This document shows, piece after piece, positions 15,474 through 23,477 of a stretch of DNA of 37,505 nucleotides. The notes beneath the pieces are model-generated. The model did no database searches and was not told where the DNA came from. It saw only the letters and a program-made list of their open reading frames with translations. Position 1 is the stretch's first letter. Every line of letters starts with the position of its first letter. This stretch comes from Streptomyces niveus. GTDB taxonomy: Bacteria; Actinomycetota; Actinomycetes; Streptomycetales; Streptomycetaceae. The stretch is taken from the NCBI RefSeq assembly GCF_001723055.1, contig NZ_MDCR01000162.1, forward strand, positions 1 to 37,505, read 5' to 3'. The position numbers and the translations under genes are program-made.

Positions 15474-17656
15474 GCGAGAGCCGTGTGAGTGGGACACCGG
15501 CCGGCACCGGTACACCGGCGCCGACCGGCTGGAACACCTGGGACGTCCGCACCCACACCGGTATGAGCGTGCTGCCGGCCGGGCCCCGGGTGCGGTTCGG
15601 CGTGCTCGGCCCGGACGCTCCGGTGCTCGACGGGTTCACCTGGCGCGACGGACTTGAGCGGCTCGGGCCGCACACCGTGGACGGCTCCTACGCCGAGGTG
15701 ACGGTACGGGCGGCGGGCCACCGGCTGCGGCTGGAGTTCGCGGGCGGACCGGGCGACGTCCTGCACGCCCGCGCGGAGTGCGCGGGCGGAGTGGTGCTCT
15801 GCGTGGAGGGCCTTGACGGCGTGAGCGAGGAGGCCGGTCCACTCGTCAACGTCCAGGTGGGCGGCGCCCGTTGGACCGTCGCCACCTCCTCGCCGGCCCG
15901 TCTGCTCGACGCTCCGGCGCGCACGCTGCTGCTGGCGTTCGAGGCCGGGGCCGTGGACCTGTGCGTCGCGCCGGAGCACGCGACCGGGACCGTCGCGGAG
16001 ACCACAGCCGTACTCGCGGCGCGCCGTACCGCGTCGGACCGGACCCGGCTGCGGTCCGGCGGCTGGCTCGGCGAGGCCGCCGACGCCCTGACCAGGGCCG
16101 TCACCTGGAACACCGTCTACGCGCCCGATATCGACCGCGTGCTGACCCCCACGTCGCGGGACTTCGTCAGCGCCGAGCGCAAGGGCTTCTACGGCACCTG
16201 GGCCCTGCACGCCTGGGACACGTTCTTCACGGGCCTGGCCGCCTCCGCCGTCGACCGGGACTACGCGCGCGGCGTGTTCGGGCAGATCCTCCCGTACGCC
16301 GACGAGACCGGCATGATCCCGAACCGGATCTCCGACGACCGGGGCCGCACCGACGACCGGTCGCAGCCGCCCGTCGGTGCGCTGACGGTGTATCAGGCCT
16401 ATCTGGCCGGCGGACTGTCGCCCGCCACCCGCGACACCGCGCTGCTGACGGACACCTTCCCGGCGCTGCTGGCCTGGCACGACTGGTGGCCCCGGGCCCG
16501 CCGGGGCCCGCACGGGCTGCTCGCCTGGGGCTCCGACCCGATCGCGGACGACCCCGCGTCCGCGACTCTGGACCGGGCCAAACGCGAGTCGGGACTGGAC
16601 GATTCGCCGATGTACGACGAGGCGCTGTACGACCCGGCGACCCGCACCATGAACCTCGCCGACGTCGGGCTGAACGCCCTGCACATCGCCGACGCCGAGG
16701 CCCTCTCGGCGATCGCCGACATCCTGGGCGAGGGCGCGACGGCCGCCCGGCTGCGCGCCGGGGCCGCCACGGCGAAGGCGGCCTGCGACCGGCTGCTGTG
16801 GGACACCGAGCGGGGCGGCTACCGCAATCTCACGGCGACGGGCGCCCACGATCCGCATGTCTCGCCGACGATGCTGTACGCGCTGCTCGCCGGAGTGCCC
16901 GACCCGCGACGGGCGGCGGCGACGGCCGCCGAACTGCTGCGGCCCGAAGCACTCGGCGGCGTACGGCCCCTGCCCAGCGTCGCCAGGAACGACCCCGGCT
17001 TCGCCGCGACGTACTGGCGCGGCCGGATCTGGGCGCCGATGGCCTATCTCGCCGTACGGGGTCTGCGGCGCTACGAACTGACCGAGTTGAGCCGGCCCGT
17101 GGTCGGGGCGCTGCTGCGGCTGTTTCTCGACGAATGGCACGAGCACGGCCATGTCAGGGAGAACTATCCGGCCACCGACGGGGAGAATCTGACGGGCTTC
17201 GAGAAACGTTCGGACGGGCTGATGGCCTGGGGAGGTCTGCTGGCATACCTCGCGTTCGGTGAACTGGCCGACGCCCGGCCCGACGGCTGGCGGTTCGCCC
17301 ACCCCGGAGAGCCCGCCGAGCTGTGCAACCTGCCGCTCGGCGACGGCCGCCTCGACATCCGGGCCGCCGACCGGCTCACCGTCGCACTGGACGGACGGGT
17401 CCTGCTGGACATGGCGCCCGGTGTCGTCGTACGGGGCTACCGGCTGACCGCCGAAGGTGTCACCGGGACCGCCGAGGGCGCCGGAGACCTGCTCGTCACC
17501 CCGCCGGGCGGCGGCCCGCCCGTGGCGGTGGACGTACGGGGCGGACCCCGGAGCTTCGCGTTCGGCCCGGACGGAGGGCCGGCCGAACGCGAGGCTCCGG
17601 CCACGACCGGGCACACCCACGACGGCACCAACACACCCGAGGGGAGCGGCACATGA
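15470..17656 (+). CDS. MGH1/GH63-like glycoside hydrolase, (alpha/alpha)6 barrel
   Basis: 728 residues with no signal peptide, so cytoplasmic. Residues about 15-190 form a beta-sandwich N-domain (starting GWNTWDVRTHTGMSVLP). Residues about 200-600 form a helical barrel. Motifs typical of GH63/MGH1-like enzymes include GTWALHAWDTFFTGLAAS, AKRESGLDDSPMYDEA (Glu373 to Pro380, with Asp377 the likely acid), NLADVGLNALHIADAEALSA, YWRGRIWAPMAYLA and ENYPATDGEN (564-573, likely base region). A C-terminal beta-domain closes it. It is coupled to its neighbours by ATGA overlaps on both sides. Family members cut alpha-glucosyl or mannosyl-type linkages; the substrate here is probably the imported oligosaccharide. 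Confidence 0.88.
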   Translation: MSESRVSGTPAGTGTPAPTGWNTWDVRTHTGMSVLPAGPRVRFGVLGPDAPVLDGFTWRDGLERLGPHTVDGSYAEVTVRAAGHRLRLEFAGGPGDVLHARAECAGGVVLCVEGLDGVSEEAGPLVNVQVGGARWTVATSSPARLLDAPARTLLLAFEAGAVDLCVAPEHATGTVAETTAVLAARRTASDRTRLRSGGWLGEAADALTRAVTWNTVYAPDIDRVLTPTSRDFVSAERKGFYGTWALHAWDTFFTGLAASAVDRDYARGVFGQILPYADETGMIPNRISDDRGRTDDRSQPPVGALTVYQAYLAGGLSPATRDTALLTDTFPALLAWHDWWPRARRGPHGLLAWGSDPIADDPASATLDRAKRESGLDDSPMYDEALYDPATRTMNLADVGLNALHIADAEALSAIADILGEGATAARLRAGAATAKAACDRLLWDTERGGYRNLTATGAHDPHVSPTMLYALLAGVPDPRRAAATAAELLRPEALGGVRPLPSVARNDPGFAATYWRGRIWAPMAYLAVRGLRRYELTELSRPVVGALLRLFLDEWHEHGHVRENYPATDGENLTGFEKRSDGLMAWGGLLAYLAFGELADARPDGWRFAHPGEPAELCNLPLGDGRLDIRAADRLTVALDGRVLLDMAPGVVVRGYRLTAEGVTGTAEGAGDLLVTPPGGGPPVAVDVRGGPRSFAFGPDGGPAEREAPATTGHTHDGTNTPEGSGT

Positions 17657-19266
17657 GCGCGGAGACGGCGGCAGCCACGGACATCCTGGTCGTCGGCGGG
17701 GGCCTCGGCGGCGTGGCCGCCGCACTGGCCGCCCTGGACCGGGGGCGGTCGGTCCTCCTGACCGAGGAGACCGACTGGATCGGCGGCCAGCTCACCAGCC
17801 AGGGCGTGCCGCCCGACGAGCACGCCTGGATCGAGCAGTTCGGCGCCACCCGCACCTACCGCGCGCTGCGCGAAGCCATCCGCGACCACTACCGCACCTG
17901 GTACCCGCTCACCGACGAGGCCAGACGGCGCCCCCATCTCAACCCGGGCGAGGGGCGGGTCAGCGCGCTGTGCCACGAGCCCAGGGTCGCCGCCGCCGTA
18001 CTCCAGGCGATGGTCGCGCCGTACGTGTCGGCGGGGCGGCTGCGGATCCTGTACGGGCACCGGCCGGTGGCCGCGTCGGTGGAGGGTGACCGGGTACGGT
18101 CCGTGGTCGTCGAGGGCCCGGACGGTACGCGGACCGAGGTGTCGGCGCCGTACGTCCTGGACGCGACGGAACTCGGCGACCTGCTGCCGCTGACCGGCGC
18201 CGAGCATGTGACGGGCTTCGAGTCCCGGCGGGACACGGGGGAGCCGAGCGCGCCCGATGAGGCGCAGCCGGCCAACATGCAGGCGTTCTCCTGGGTGTTC
18301 GCCGTCGATCATCTGGCGGGCGAGGACCACACCGTCGACCGGCCGGCCGGTTATGACGCCTGGGCCGCCTACCAGCCGCCGCGGTGGCCGAACCGGCTGC
18401 TCAGCCTCAGCGCGCCCGATCCGCGGACGCTGGAGACCGTCCCGCGCGGCTTCACACCGAACGCCGACTCCGGGCCGGTGGTCGCCGACCAGAGCAAGGA
18501 CGCCGGTGACAAGGAGTTGTGGCAGTTCCGCCGGGTGGTCTCGCGGAAGCTGTACCGGCCCGGCTTCGTCGCGAGCGATGTCACGATCGTCAACTGGCCC
18601 ATGATCGACTACCTGCCGGGCCCGCTGATCGGCGTGGACGACGCGGAGCGGGACCGGCATCTGGCCGGGGCCCGTGAGCTGAGCATGAGCATGCTGTACT
18701 GGCTCCAGACCGAGGCGCCCCGTCCCGACGGCGGCACCGGCTGGCCCGGCCTGCGGCTGCGCGGCGATGTGTTCGGTACGGCCGACGGGCTGGCCAAGGC
18801 ACCGTACATCCGTGAGTCACGCCGGATCGTCTCCCGCCGCCGGATCGTCGAACAGGACCTGTCACTGACCGTCCGGGGCGAACAGGGCGCGGTGCGCCAC
18901 CCGGACTCCGTCGGCATCGGGATGTACCGGATCGACCTGCACCCCTCGACCGGCGGCGACACCTACATCGACGTCGCGAGCAGCCCCTTCCAGATCCCGC
19001 TGGGCGCCCTGCTCCCCGTACGGCTGCGGAACCTGCTGCCCGTGTGCAAGAACATCGGAACCACCCATATCACCAACGGCTGTTACCGGCTGCACCCCGT
19101 CGAGTGGAACATCGGCGAGGCGGCCGGCTCGCTGGCGGCGTACTGCCTCGACAACCGGCTCGACATGGAGCAGGTGTACGAGGACGGCGAGCTGCTGCGC
19201 CGCTTCCAGGACGAACTCACGCGCGCCGGGGTCGAACTGGCCTGGCCCGAGGTCAAGGGGTACTGA
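17653..19266 (+). CDS. FAD-dependent oxidoreductase (FAD_oxidored, PF12831-like)
   Basis: 537 residues. The N-terminal Rossmann motif is ILVVGGGLGGVAAALAALDR, followed by LLTEETDWIGGQLTSQGVPP, typical of PF12831 proteins. Internal landmarks are VLDATELGDLLPLTGAEHV, FRRVVSRKLY, ESRRIVSRRRIVEQDLS, VGIGMYRIDLHPS and NIGTTHITNGCYRLHPVEWN with IGEAAGSLAA at the FAD-closing end. There is no signal peptide. The start overlaps the glycosidase stop (ATGA), and the stop overlaps the lyase start (TGATG). Relatives often occur in glycan-utilisation loci, especially in Bacteroidetes, but their substrates are undefined. An oxidation of the released sugar is inferred from context only. Confidence 0.88.
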   Translation: MSAETAAATDILVVGGGLGGVAAALAALDRGRSVLLTEETDWIGGQLTSQGVPPDEHAWIEQFGATRTYRALREAIRDHYRTWYPLTDEARRRPHLNPGEGRVSALCHEPRVAAAVLQAMVAPYVSAGRLRILYGHRPVAASVEGDRVRSVVVEGPDGTRTEVSAPYVLDATELGDLLPLTGAEHVTGFESRRDTGEPSAPDEAQPANMQAFSWVFAVDHLAGEDHTVDRPAGYDAWAAYQPPRWPNRLLSLSAPDPRTLETVPRGFTPNADSGPVVADQSKDAGDKELWQFRRVVSRKLYRPGFVASDVTIVNWPMIDYLPGPLIGVDDAERDRHLAGARELSMSMLYWLQTEAPRPDGGTGWPGLRLRGDVFGTADGLAKAPYIRESRRIVSRRRIVEQDLSLTVRGEQGAVRHPDSVGIGMYRIDLHPSTGGDTYIDVASSPFQIPLGALLPVRLRNLLPVCKNIGTTHITNGCYRLHPVEWNIGEAAGSLAAYCLDNRLDMEQVYEDGELLRRFQDELTRAGVELAWPEVKGY

Positions 19267-20252
19267 TGGACGGTCACGGCAGAGACGCCGACGCGCGGAG
19301 ACGCACCGACGCGGGCGCGCGGGGCGGCCGGACGGGAAAGATCGACGGCCGCGCGCTGCTGGCCGGGGTCATGGTCCCGCTGGTCACCCCCATGGACCGG
19401 CCGGGCCGGCCATCAGCCCCGGCCGCCGACGCCCTGCTCGGCGCCTTGGCGGCGGCAGGCGCACGCGGCCTGATGCTCTTCGGCAGCAACGGCGAGGGCC
19501 CGCTGCTGCCGACCGCCCAACTGGGCGACTTCGCAGCCGAGGTGGCCGCGCGCTGGCGCGAACTGACCGGCGACGGGCCGGTGTTGGTCAACGTCACCGC
19601 CCCCGGCACCGCCGAGGCGCTGGCACGTGCGGAAACGGTCCTGCCCGCCGAGCCGGACGCCCTCGTACTCAGCCCGCCGATCTACTACCACCACCGGCAC
19701 GACGAGATCGTCGCCCACTACGCGGCGACCGCCGGCCTCGGCGTGCCGGTCGTCGCCTACAACGCCCCCCGCTACAGCAACCCGCTGACCCCCGCCCTGC
19801 TCGACGAACTGACCGGCCTGGCGCACCTCGTGGGCATCAAGGACAGCTCGGGCGACCTCGCCCTGTTCGGCCACGCCCTCACGGCGGCCCGCCGCCGCGA
19901 CGACTTCGGAGTCAGCCAGGGCGCTGAGGGGCAGGCTCTCGACGCGCTGCGGCTCGGCGCCGACGGTCTGGTGCCCGGCGTGGCGAACCTGCTGCCGGGC
20001 ACGGCGGTCGAGCTGTACCAGGCCCACGGCGAAGGACGGGACGGGGACGCACGGCGGGCCCAACAGCTGCTGGATCAGGCGCTGTTGCTCCATACCGTAC
20101 GGCCCGGTGTGCCGGCCGTGAAGGCCGTGCTCGCCGCACGCGGGCTGTGCCCGCCGCATGTCGCCGCGCCGTTCACACCCTGCTCGGAGCCGGAGCGGCG
20201 CGCGCTGCTCGACCTGCTGGCACCGCTCGACGCACATCTCATACGCGCCTGA
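19266..20252 (+). CDS. DHDPS/NAL-superfamily pyruvate-type aldolase or lyase
   Basis: 328 residues with a 35-residue hydrophilic N-terminal extension, then the TIM barrel from GVMVPLVTPMDRPG. The Schiff-base Lys192 is in GIKDSSGD and the catalytic Tyr165 in VVAYNAPRY, spaced as in the family. The substrate loop is LFGSNGEGPL. DHDPS has T-T-G-E and N-acetylneuraminate lyase usually S-T-G-E, whereas here it is S-N-G-E, as in 4-hydroxy-2-oxoglutarate aldolases and some KDG-type aldolases. It therefore probably cleaves a 2-oxo-3-deoxy acid to pyruvate plus an aldehyde, but the exact sugar acid is open. It is coupled to the FAD oxidoreductase by TGATG. Confidence 0.88.
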   Translation: MDGHGRDADARRRTDAGARGGRTGKIDGRALLAGVMVPLVTPMDRPGRPSAPAADALLGALAAAGARGLMLFGSNGEGPLLPTAQLGDFAAEVAARWRELTGDGPVLVNVTAPGTAEALARAETVLPAEPDALVLSPPIYYHHRHDEIVAHYAATAGLGVPVVAYNAPRYSNPLTPALLDELTGLAHLVGIKDSSGDLALFGHALTAARRRDDFGVSQGAEGQALDALRLGADGLVPGVANLLPGTAVELYQAHGEGRDGDARRAQQLLDQALLLHTVRPGVPAVKAVLAARGLCPPHVAAPFTPCSEPERRALLDLLAPLDAHLIRA

Positions 20253-20321
20253 TCCGGCATCTGCCGCAACCCCCCGCGCCGGCTCGCTCTCCTCCGTACC
20301 GCCCGAAAGGGGTGGCTCACC

Positions 20322-22445
20322 ATGTCCGAAACCGGACCGAAGCGCACCGACATGAACCGCAGATCCTTCGCCCTCGGCGTCGCTGGTGTCTCGGCGACCG
20401 CCGCACTCGGCCGCGGCGTCCTGGGATCCGTGGCACACGCCGCCGACCGACGGCCCACACCCGTCCGGCACGGCACGTTCTTCCACGAGCAGACCCTGTG
20501 GGACTCGGTCGAGGGCCCGCTCGTGAACTACCACGTCCACGCCCTCGCCGTACTGCCCGACGACACCATCCTGGCCGTCACCGAGGGCCGCCACCAGGTG
20601 TGCGACGCCGGGCCCCGCGACCTGCTGCTGCGCCGCAGCACCGACGGCGGCGAGACCTGGGAGGCGAGCCGCCCCCTGGTCACCTCCGAAGGCGGCGAGT
20701 CCTGGGGCAACCCGGCGCTGGTCGTGGACCGTCGGACACGCGAGGTGTTCCTTTTCTACATGCTCTCGCTCCGGCTGCCGCAGAACACCTCCTGCTCGGG
20801 CGACTCCGGTGACCTGTACGTGATCTCCAGCCGGGACAGCGGCCGGACCTGGGGCAACGTGCGCAACCTGGCCGGTCTGTTCGACGGGTTTCCCTACAAC
20901 TGGGCGCTGCACGGCCCAGGTCCCGGTCATGGTCTCCAGCTCAAGTCCGGGCGGCTGCTGCTCAATTGCTCGCACCGCAGGGTGATCGTCGGCAACACCG
21001 TGCCGGAGCGCTTCTACGGCGTCGCCCCGATCTACAGCGACGACCACGGCGCCACCTGGAAGGCGACGGGTGAAGTGCCCGTCCAGGTCGCGTACCCCAT
21101 GAACGAGGCGCGGATGGTGCAGCGGTCCGACGGTACCGTGCTCGTGAACGGCCGCGCGGCGGCGGGCGGCGAGGGACAGCGCATCGTCTCCGTCAGCGCG
21201 GACGACGGACTGACCTGGTCGCAGCCGGCGTTCGACGGCGGCACCGGCTCGTTCAACGCGGTCGACGCCGGACTGCTGCGCTACACCGGTGGTCCGGGCA
21301 GCCGCGACACCGACCGGGTGCTGTTCAGCCGCCCCGACTCGCCGGTCAGATACAACATGACGGTGTCGGTCAGTTACGACGAGGGCACCTCCTACCGCTA
21401 CCAGCGGGTCATCAACGAACGACGCTCCTTCTACTCGGACCTCGCCCGGCTCTCCGACGGCACGATCGTGCTGCTGTACGGCTGCGACGGCGACCTCGCG
21501 AGCGCCCCGCGCCGGGTCAACGTCTGCCGCTTCTCCCTCGACTGGCTGACCCGGGGCCGCGACAGCCTGCGCCACGGCCCCCGCCACCGGGAGACCGTGA
21601 TCGCGCTGGCAGACACGGACCGCGAGGTGACGGGCGCCGCGGTCGACACCGTCGCCGACCCACTCGCGCGCCGTGGCGAGAGGCTTGTCCTCACCCCCGA
21701 ACAGGTGGGCGGCGCGGCCGAGTTCACCTTCCGGGTGCCGCGCACCGGCGACTACGAGCTGCTGCTCCGGTACCACCGGACGACGGACGGCGCGCTGGCC
21801 ACGGTCACCGTGAACGGCAGCAGACTGCCCGCCTCCACGATCGACACCACCGCGCAGTCGGCGGACGGCTACGACCTGGCCCGGATCGGCGCCACCCGGC
21901 TGCGCGCCGGACGGCACACCGTGCGGTGCGAGGTGGCGGGCACCGGACGGGGCGGCGGGACCCGGCTCGGCCTCGACTCGCTCAGCCTGATCGAGGCGCC
22001 GGGCTCCGCCGACGTACGCGCCGAGGTGGTCGTGGACAACGACCGGCTGGGCTTCTCGGTCGTGGCCGGCAGCTGGCCCACCGCCACGGCCGACCCCGGC
22101 TACTGGGCGGGCAACTACCGTACGGCGCCCGCCGGTTCGGGCGAGCGGACGGTCCGCTGGCGTCCGGCGGTGCCCCGGGACGGCCTGTACGAGATCCAGA
22201 CGTCCTACCCGCCCGGCGCCAACCGGGCGAGCGACGCCCCGTACACGGTCGTCCACGCGGGCGGCATCGACACGGTGCGGATCGACCAGCGGGTGGCGGG
22301 AGCCACGGAGCCACGGGGCGGGTCGTGGATCTCGCTGGGCACGTACCGGCTCAGTGGCGGTCTCGCCACGTCCGTCGAACTGAGCAACGACGCCGACGGC
22401 ACGGTCGTCGCCGACGCGGTCCGGCTGCTGGGCCCGCAGGACTGA
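20322..22445 (+). CDS. Secreted sialidase-like enzyme (GH33-like) with C-terminal golvesin-like domain
   Basis: 707 residues. It has a Tat signal (NRRSFALGVAG with the twin arginines at residues 13-14, cut near VAHAAD). The six-bladed propeller covers about residues 45-420. It has Asp boxes STDGGETW (106-113), SRDSGRTW, SDDHGATW and SADDGLTW. It also has sialidase landmarks ILAVTEGRHQVCDAGPRDLL, MNEARMVQRSDGTVLVNGRA and SDLARLSDGTIVLLYG. Then comes a carbohydrate-binding-like beta-sandwich (about 440-560) and a golvesin/xanthan-lyase-like C-domain (VVVDNDRLGFSVVAGSWPTA to VVADAVRLL). It is exported folded and would release terminal acidic sugars for the ABC importer. GAAAGGGG precedes the ATG, 69 bp after the lyase gene. 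Confidence 0.87.
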   Translation: MSETGPKRTDMNRRSFALGVAGVSATAALGRGVLGSVAHAADRRPTPVRHGTFFHEQTLWDSVEGPLVNYHVHALAVLPDDTILAVTEGRHQVCDAGPRDLLLRRSTDGGETWEASRPLVTSEGGESWGNPALVVDRRTREVFLFYMLSLRLPQNTSCSGDSGDLYVISSRDSGRTWGNVRNLAGLFDGFPYNWALHGPGPGHGLQLKSGRLLLNCSHRRVIVGNTVPERFYGVAPIYSDDHGATWKATGEVPVQVAYPMNEARMVQRSDGTVLVNGRAAAGGEGQRIVSVSADDGLTWSQPAFDGGTGSFNAVDAGLLRYTGGPGSRDTDRVLFSRPDSPVRYNMTVSVSYDEGTSYRYQRVINERRSFYSDLARLSDGTIVLLYGCDGDLASAPRRVNVCRFSLDWLTRGRDSLRHGPRHRETVIALADTDREVTGAAVDTVADPLARRGERLVLTPEQVGGAAEFTFRVPRTGDYELLLRYHRTTDGALATVTVNGSRLPASTIDTTAQSADGYDLARIGATRLRAGRHTVRCEVAGTGRGGGTRLGLDSLSLIEAPGSADVRAEVVVDNDRLGFSVVAGSWPTATADPGYWAGNYRTAPAGSGERTVRWRPAVPRDGLYEIQTSYPPGANRASDAPYTVVHAGGIDTVRIDQRVAGATEPRGGSWISLGTYRLSGGLATSVELSNDADGTVVADAVRLLGPQD

Positions 22446-22582
22446 CGCCCGGCAGCCGGGGCGGAGGTGTCACCCGACACGGCCGAGCGCGGGTGGGCGG
22501 GGTTGTCGGTGCTGTGGAGTGGGCGTTCGTACGCCTTCGGTGCGCCGGGGGCGTCCTCGACCATCCGTCTCTGCACGCTCCG

Positions 22583-22711
22583 TCATGGAGTCGAGGAAAG
22601 GGAGTGCAGGCGCGGGGACGGCGGTTCGCCGAAGGCCCGCCGGAGCATGTTGTGCACGACGTACATGTCACGGCTGTCGGCCGGGGCCGCCGGCTGATCT
22701 GCCATGTTCAT
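22583..22711 (-). pseudogene. Truncated hemerythrin-domain protein (N-terminal fragment)
   Basis: A 42-codon frame whose start overlaps the chorismate mutase stop (TGATG). It reads MADQPAAPADSRDMYVVHNM then LRRAFG, the first helix of actinobacterial hemerythrin-domain proteins (pattern RDMYxVHxxLRREF, including the first iron-binding His). It then diverges into GEPPSPRLHSLSSTP and stops. The remaining three helices and iron ligands are missing, and I found no continuation in the next 130 bp. It is probably a deletion remnant. Confidence 0.55.
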
Positions 22712-23358
22712 CACGCCTGTTCATCCCTTGCGTTCTCGGGTGCGCAGGCCGAGGGCAACGCCCGCCCCATCCCCTTCAGATGCAGGACGTCCAGCTCATG
22801 GCCGTACGCCGACCGGGCGGCAGCCCCGTACAAGCGCACCTCGCACGACCGCGAGGACCGCACGTCCTCCGTCGCCGCCAGCGTGCCGAGCAGCTGTGTG
22901 GTGATGCGGTCGAGTGCCGGCCTGATGTCCTTGTCGAGGTCCGGCCGCTGTGTGGGCCGCTCGTCGGGGTGCGCGTCCCAGCGCGCGTACAGCCCGCGCT
23001 GCACCACCTTGTTCGCCTCGATCTGGTCCCCGAACACGGCGACCACCACGTCAGGATCCAGCCCGAGCCCGACGGCCCGGTCGGCGACGTCGTCGAGGAT
23101 CTTCCGCTCCCGAGCGGGGTCGTCGATCGGCCGGTCCGTGCCGTACTTGGCGGCGGCCACCTTGTCGGCGACCAGCAGCCGCTCGGCGAACAGGTCCGTC
23201 AGCGCGGTGAGTTCGCGACCGGCGGAGAGCACGGATCCCGCGGGCTGCGACTGGGCCACCGCGGGTACGACAGCCGCGGCGGAGAACAGCAGCGCCACGG
23301 ATGCGCTGACCGCCACGGATCGCGTACGTCGGATTCGCACAGGGCGTGTCCTTTCCAT
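22711..23358 (-). CDS. Secreted chorismate mutase, AroQ-gamma type
   Basis: 215 residues. The signal peptide (RIRRTRSVAVSASVALLFSA, cut near VVPAVAQS) directs export. The mature protein is the helical AroQ-gamma fold: LTALTDLFAERLLVADKVAA, AKYGTDRPIDDPARERKILD, VFGDQIEANKVVQRGLY and IRPALDRITTQLLGTLA. The Arg, Lys, Asp and Gln positions match the active site of the secreted mycobacterial enzyme (Rv1885c-type). It converts chorismate to prephenate outside the cytoplasm; the reason for export is unclear in this family. An in-frame ATG at 23379 is an alternative start. Three short direct repeats lie at and just before its start. Confidence 0.88.
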   Translation of the reverse strand: MERTRPVRIRRTRSVAVSASVALLFSAAAVVPAVAQSQPAGSVLSAGRELTALTDLFAERLLVADKVAAAKYGTDRPIDDPARERKILDDVADRAVGLGLDPDVVVAVFGDQIEANKVVQRGLYARWDAHPDERPTQRPDLDKDIRPALDRITTQLLGTLAATEDVRSSRSCEVRLYGAAARSAYGHELDVLHLKGMGRALPSACAPENARDEQA

Positions 23359-23371
23359 AAGTCCATCGGGG

Positions 23372-23407
23372 GATTCCATAACGGGATTCCACAGGGAGAT
23401 TCCACAG
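23372..23407. repeat. Triple GATTCCAYA direct repeat upstream of the chorismate mutase gene
   Basis: GATTCCATA (23372-23380), GATTCCACA (23385-23393) and GATTCCACA (23399-23407) occur with a 13-14 bp period in the 5' region of the chorismate mutase gene. It is too short for CRISPR. It could be a regulator array, or slippage-derived. Confidence 0.5.
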
Positions 23408-23477
23408 GGGGGCGGGAAACGAGGCATGAGGCGCACATGTGCCGACATGAGCCGGCCCTGCGACCTTCTGTCAGTCC

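Noticed and set aside
19413..22256. Very long reverse-strand open frame opposite the lyase and sialidase genes
   Set aside because: Its composition (Gly/Arg/Val-rich, no domains, no ribosome site) is that of an antisense shadow in GC-rich DNA. The forward frames have clear families and coupled starts.
6866..22445. Secondary-metabolite gene cluster
   Set aside because: Regulators, oxygenase and transporters are present, but no synthase, synthetase or tailoring set. The gene content fits nutrient uptake and catabolism.
20322..22445. Xanthan lyase annotation because of the golvesin/xanthan-lyase-like C-terminal domain
   Set aside because: The catalytic part has Asp boxes and sialidase landmarks, not the helical barrel of polysaccharide lyases. 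The shared C-domain is an accessory binding module.
23372..23407. CRISPR-like array
   Set aside because: Repeats are only 9 bp and the spacers 4-5 bp, and no cas genes are present.
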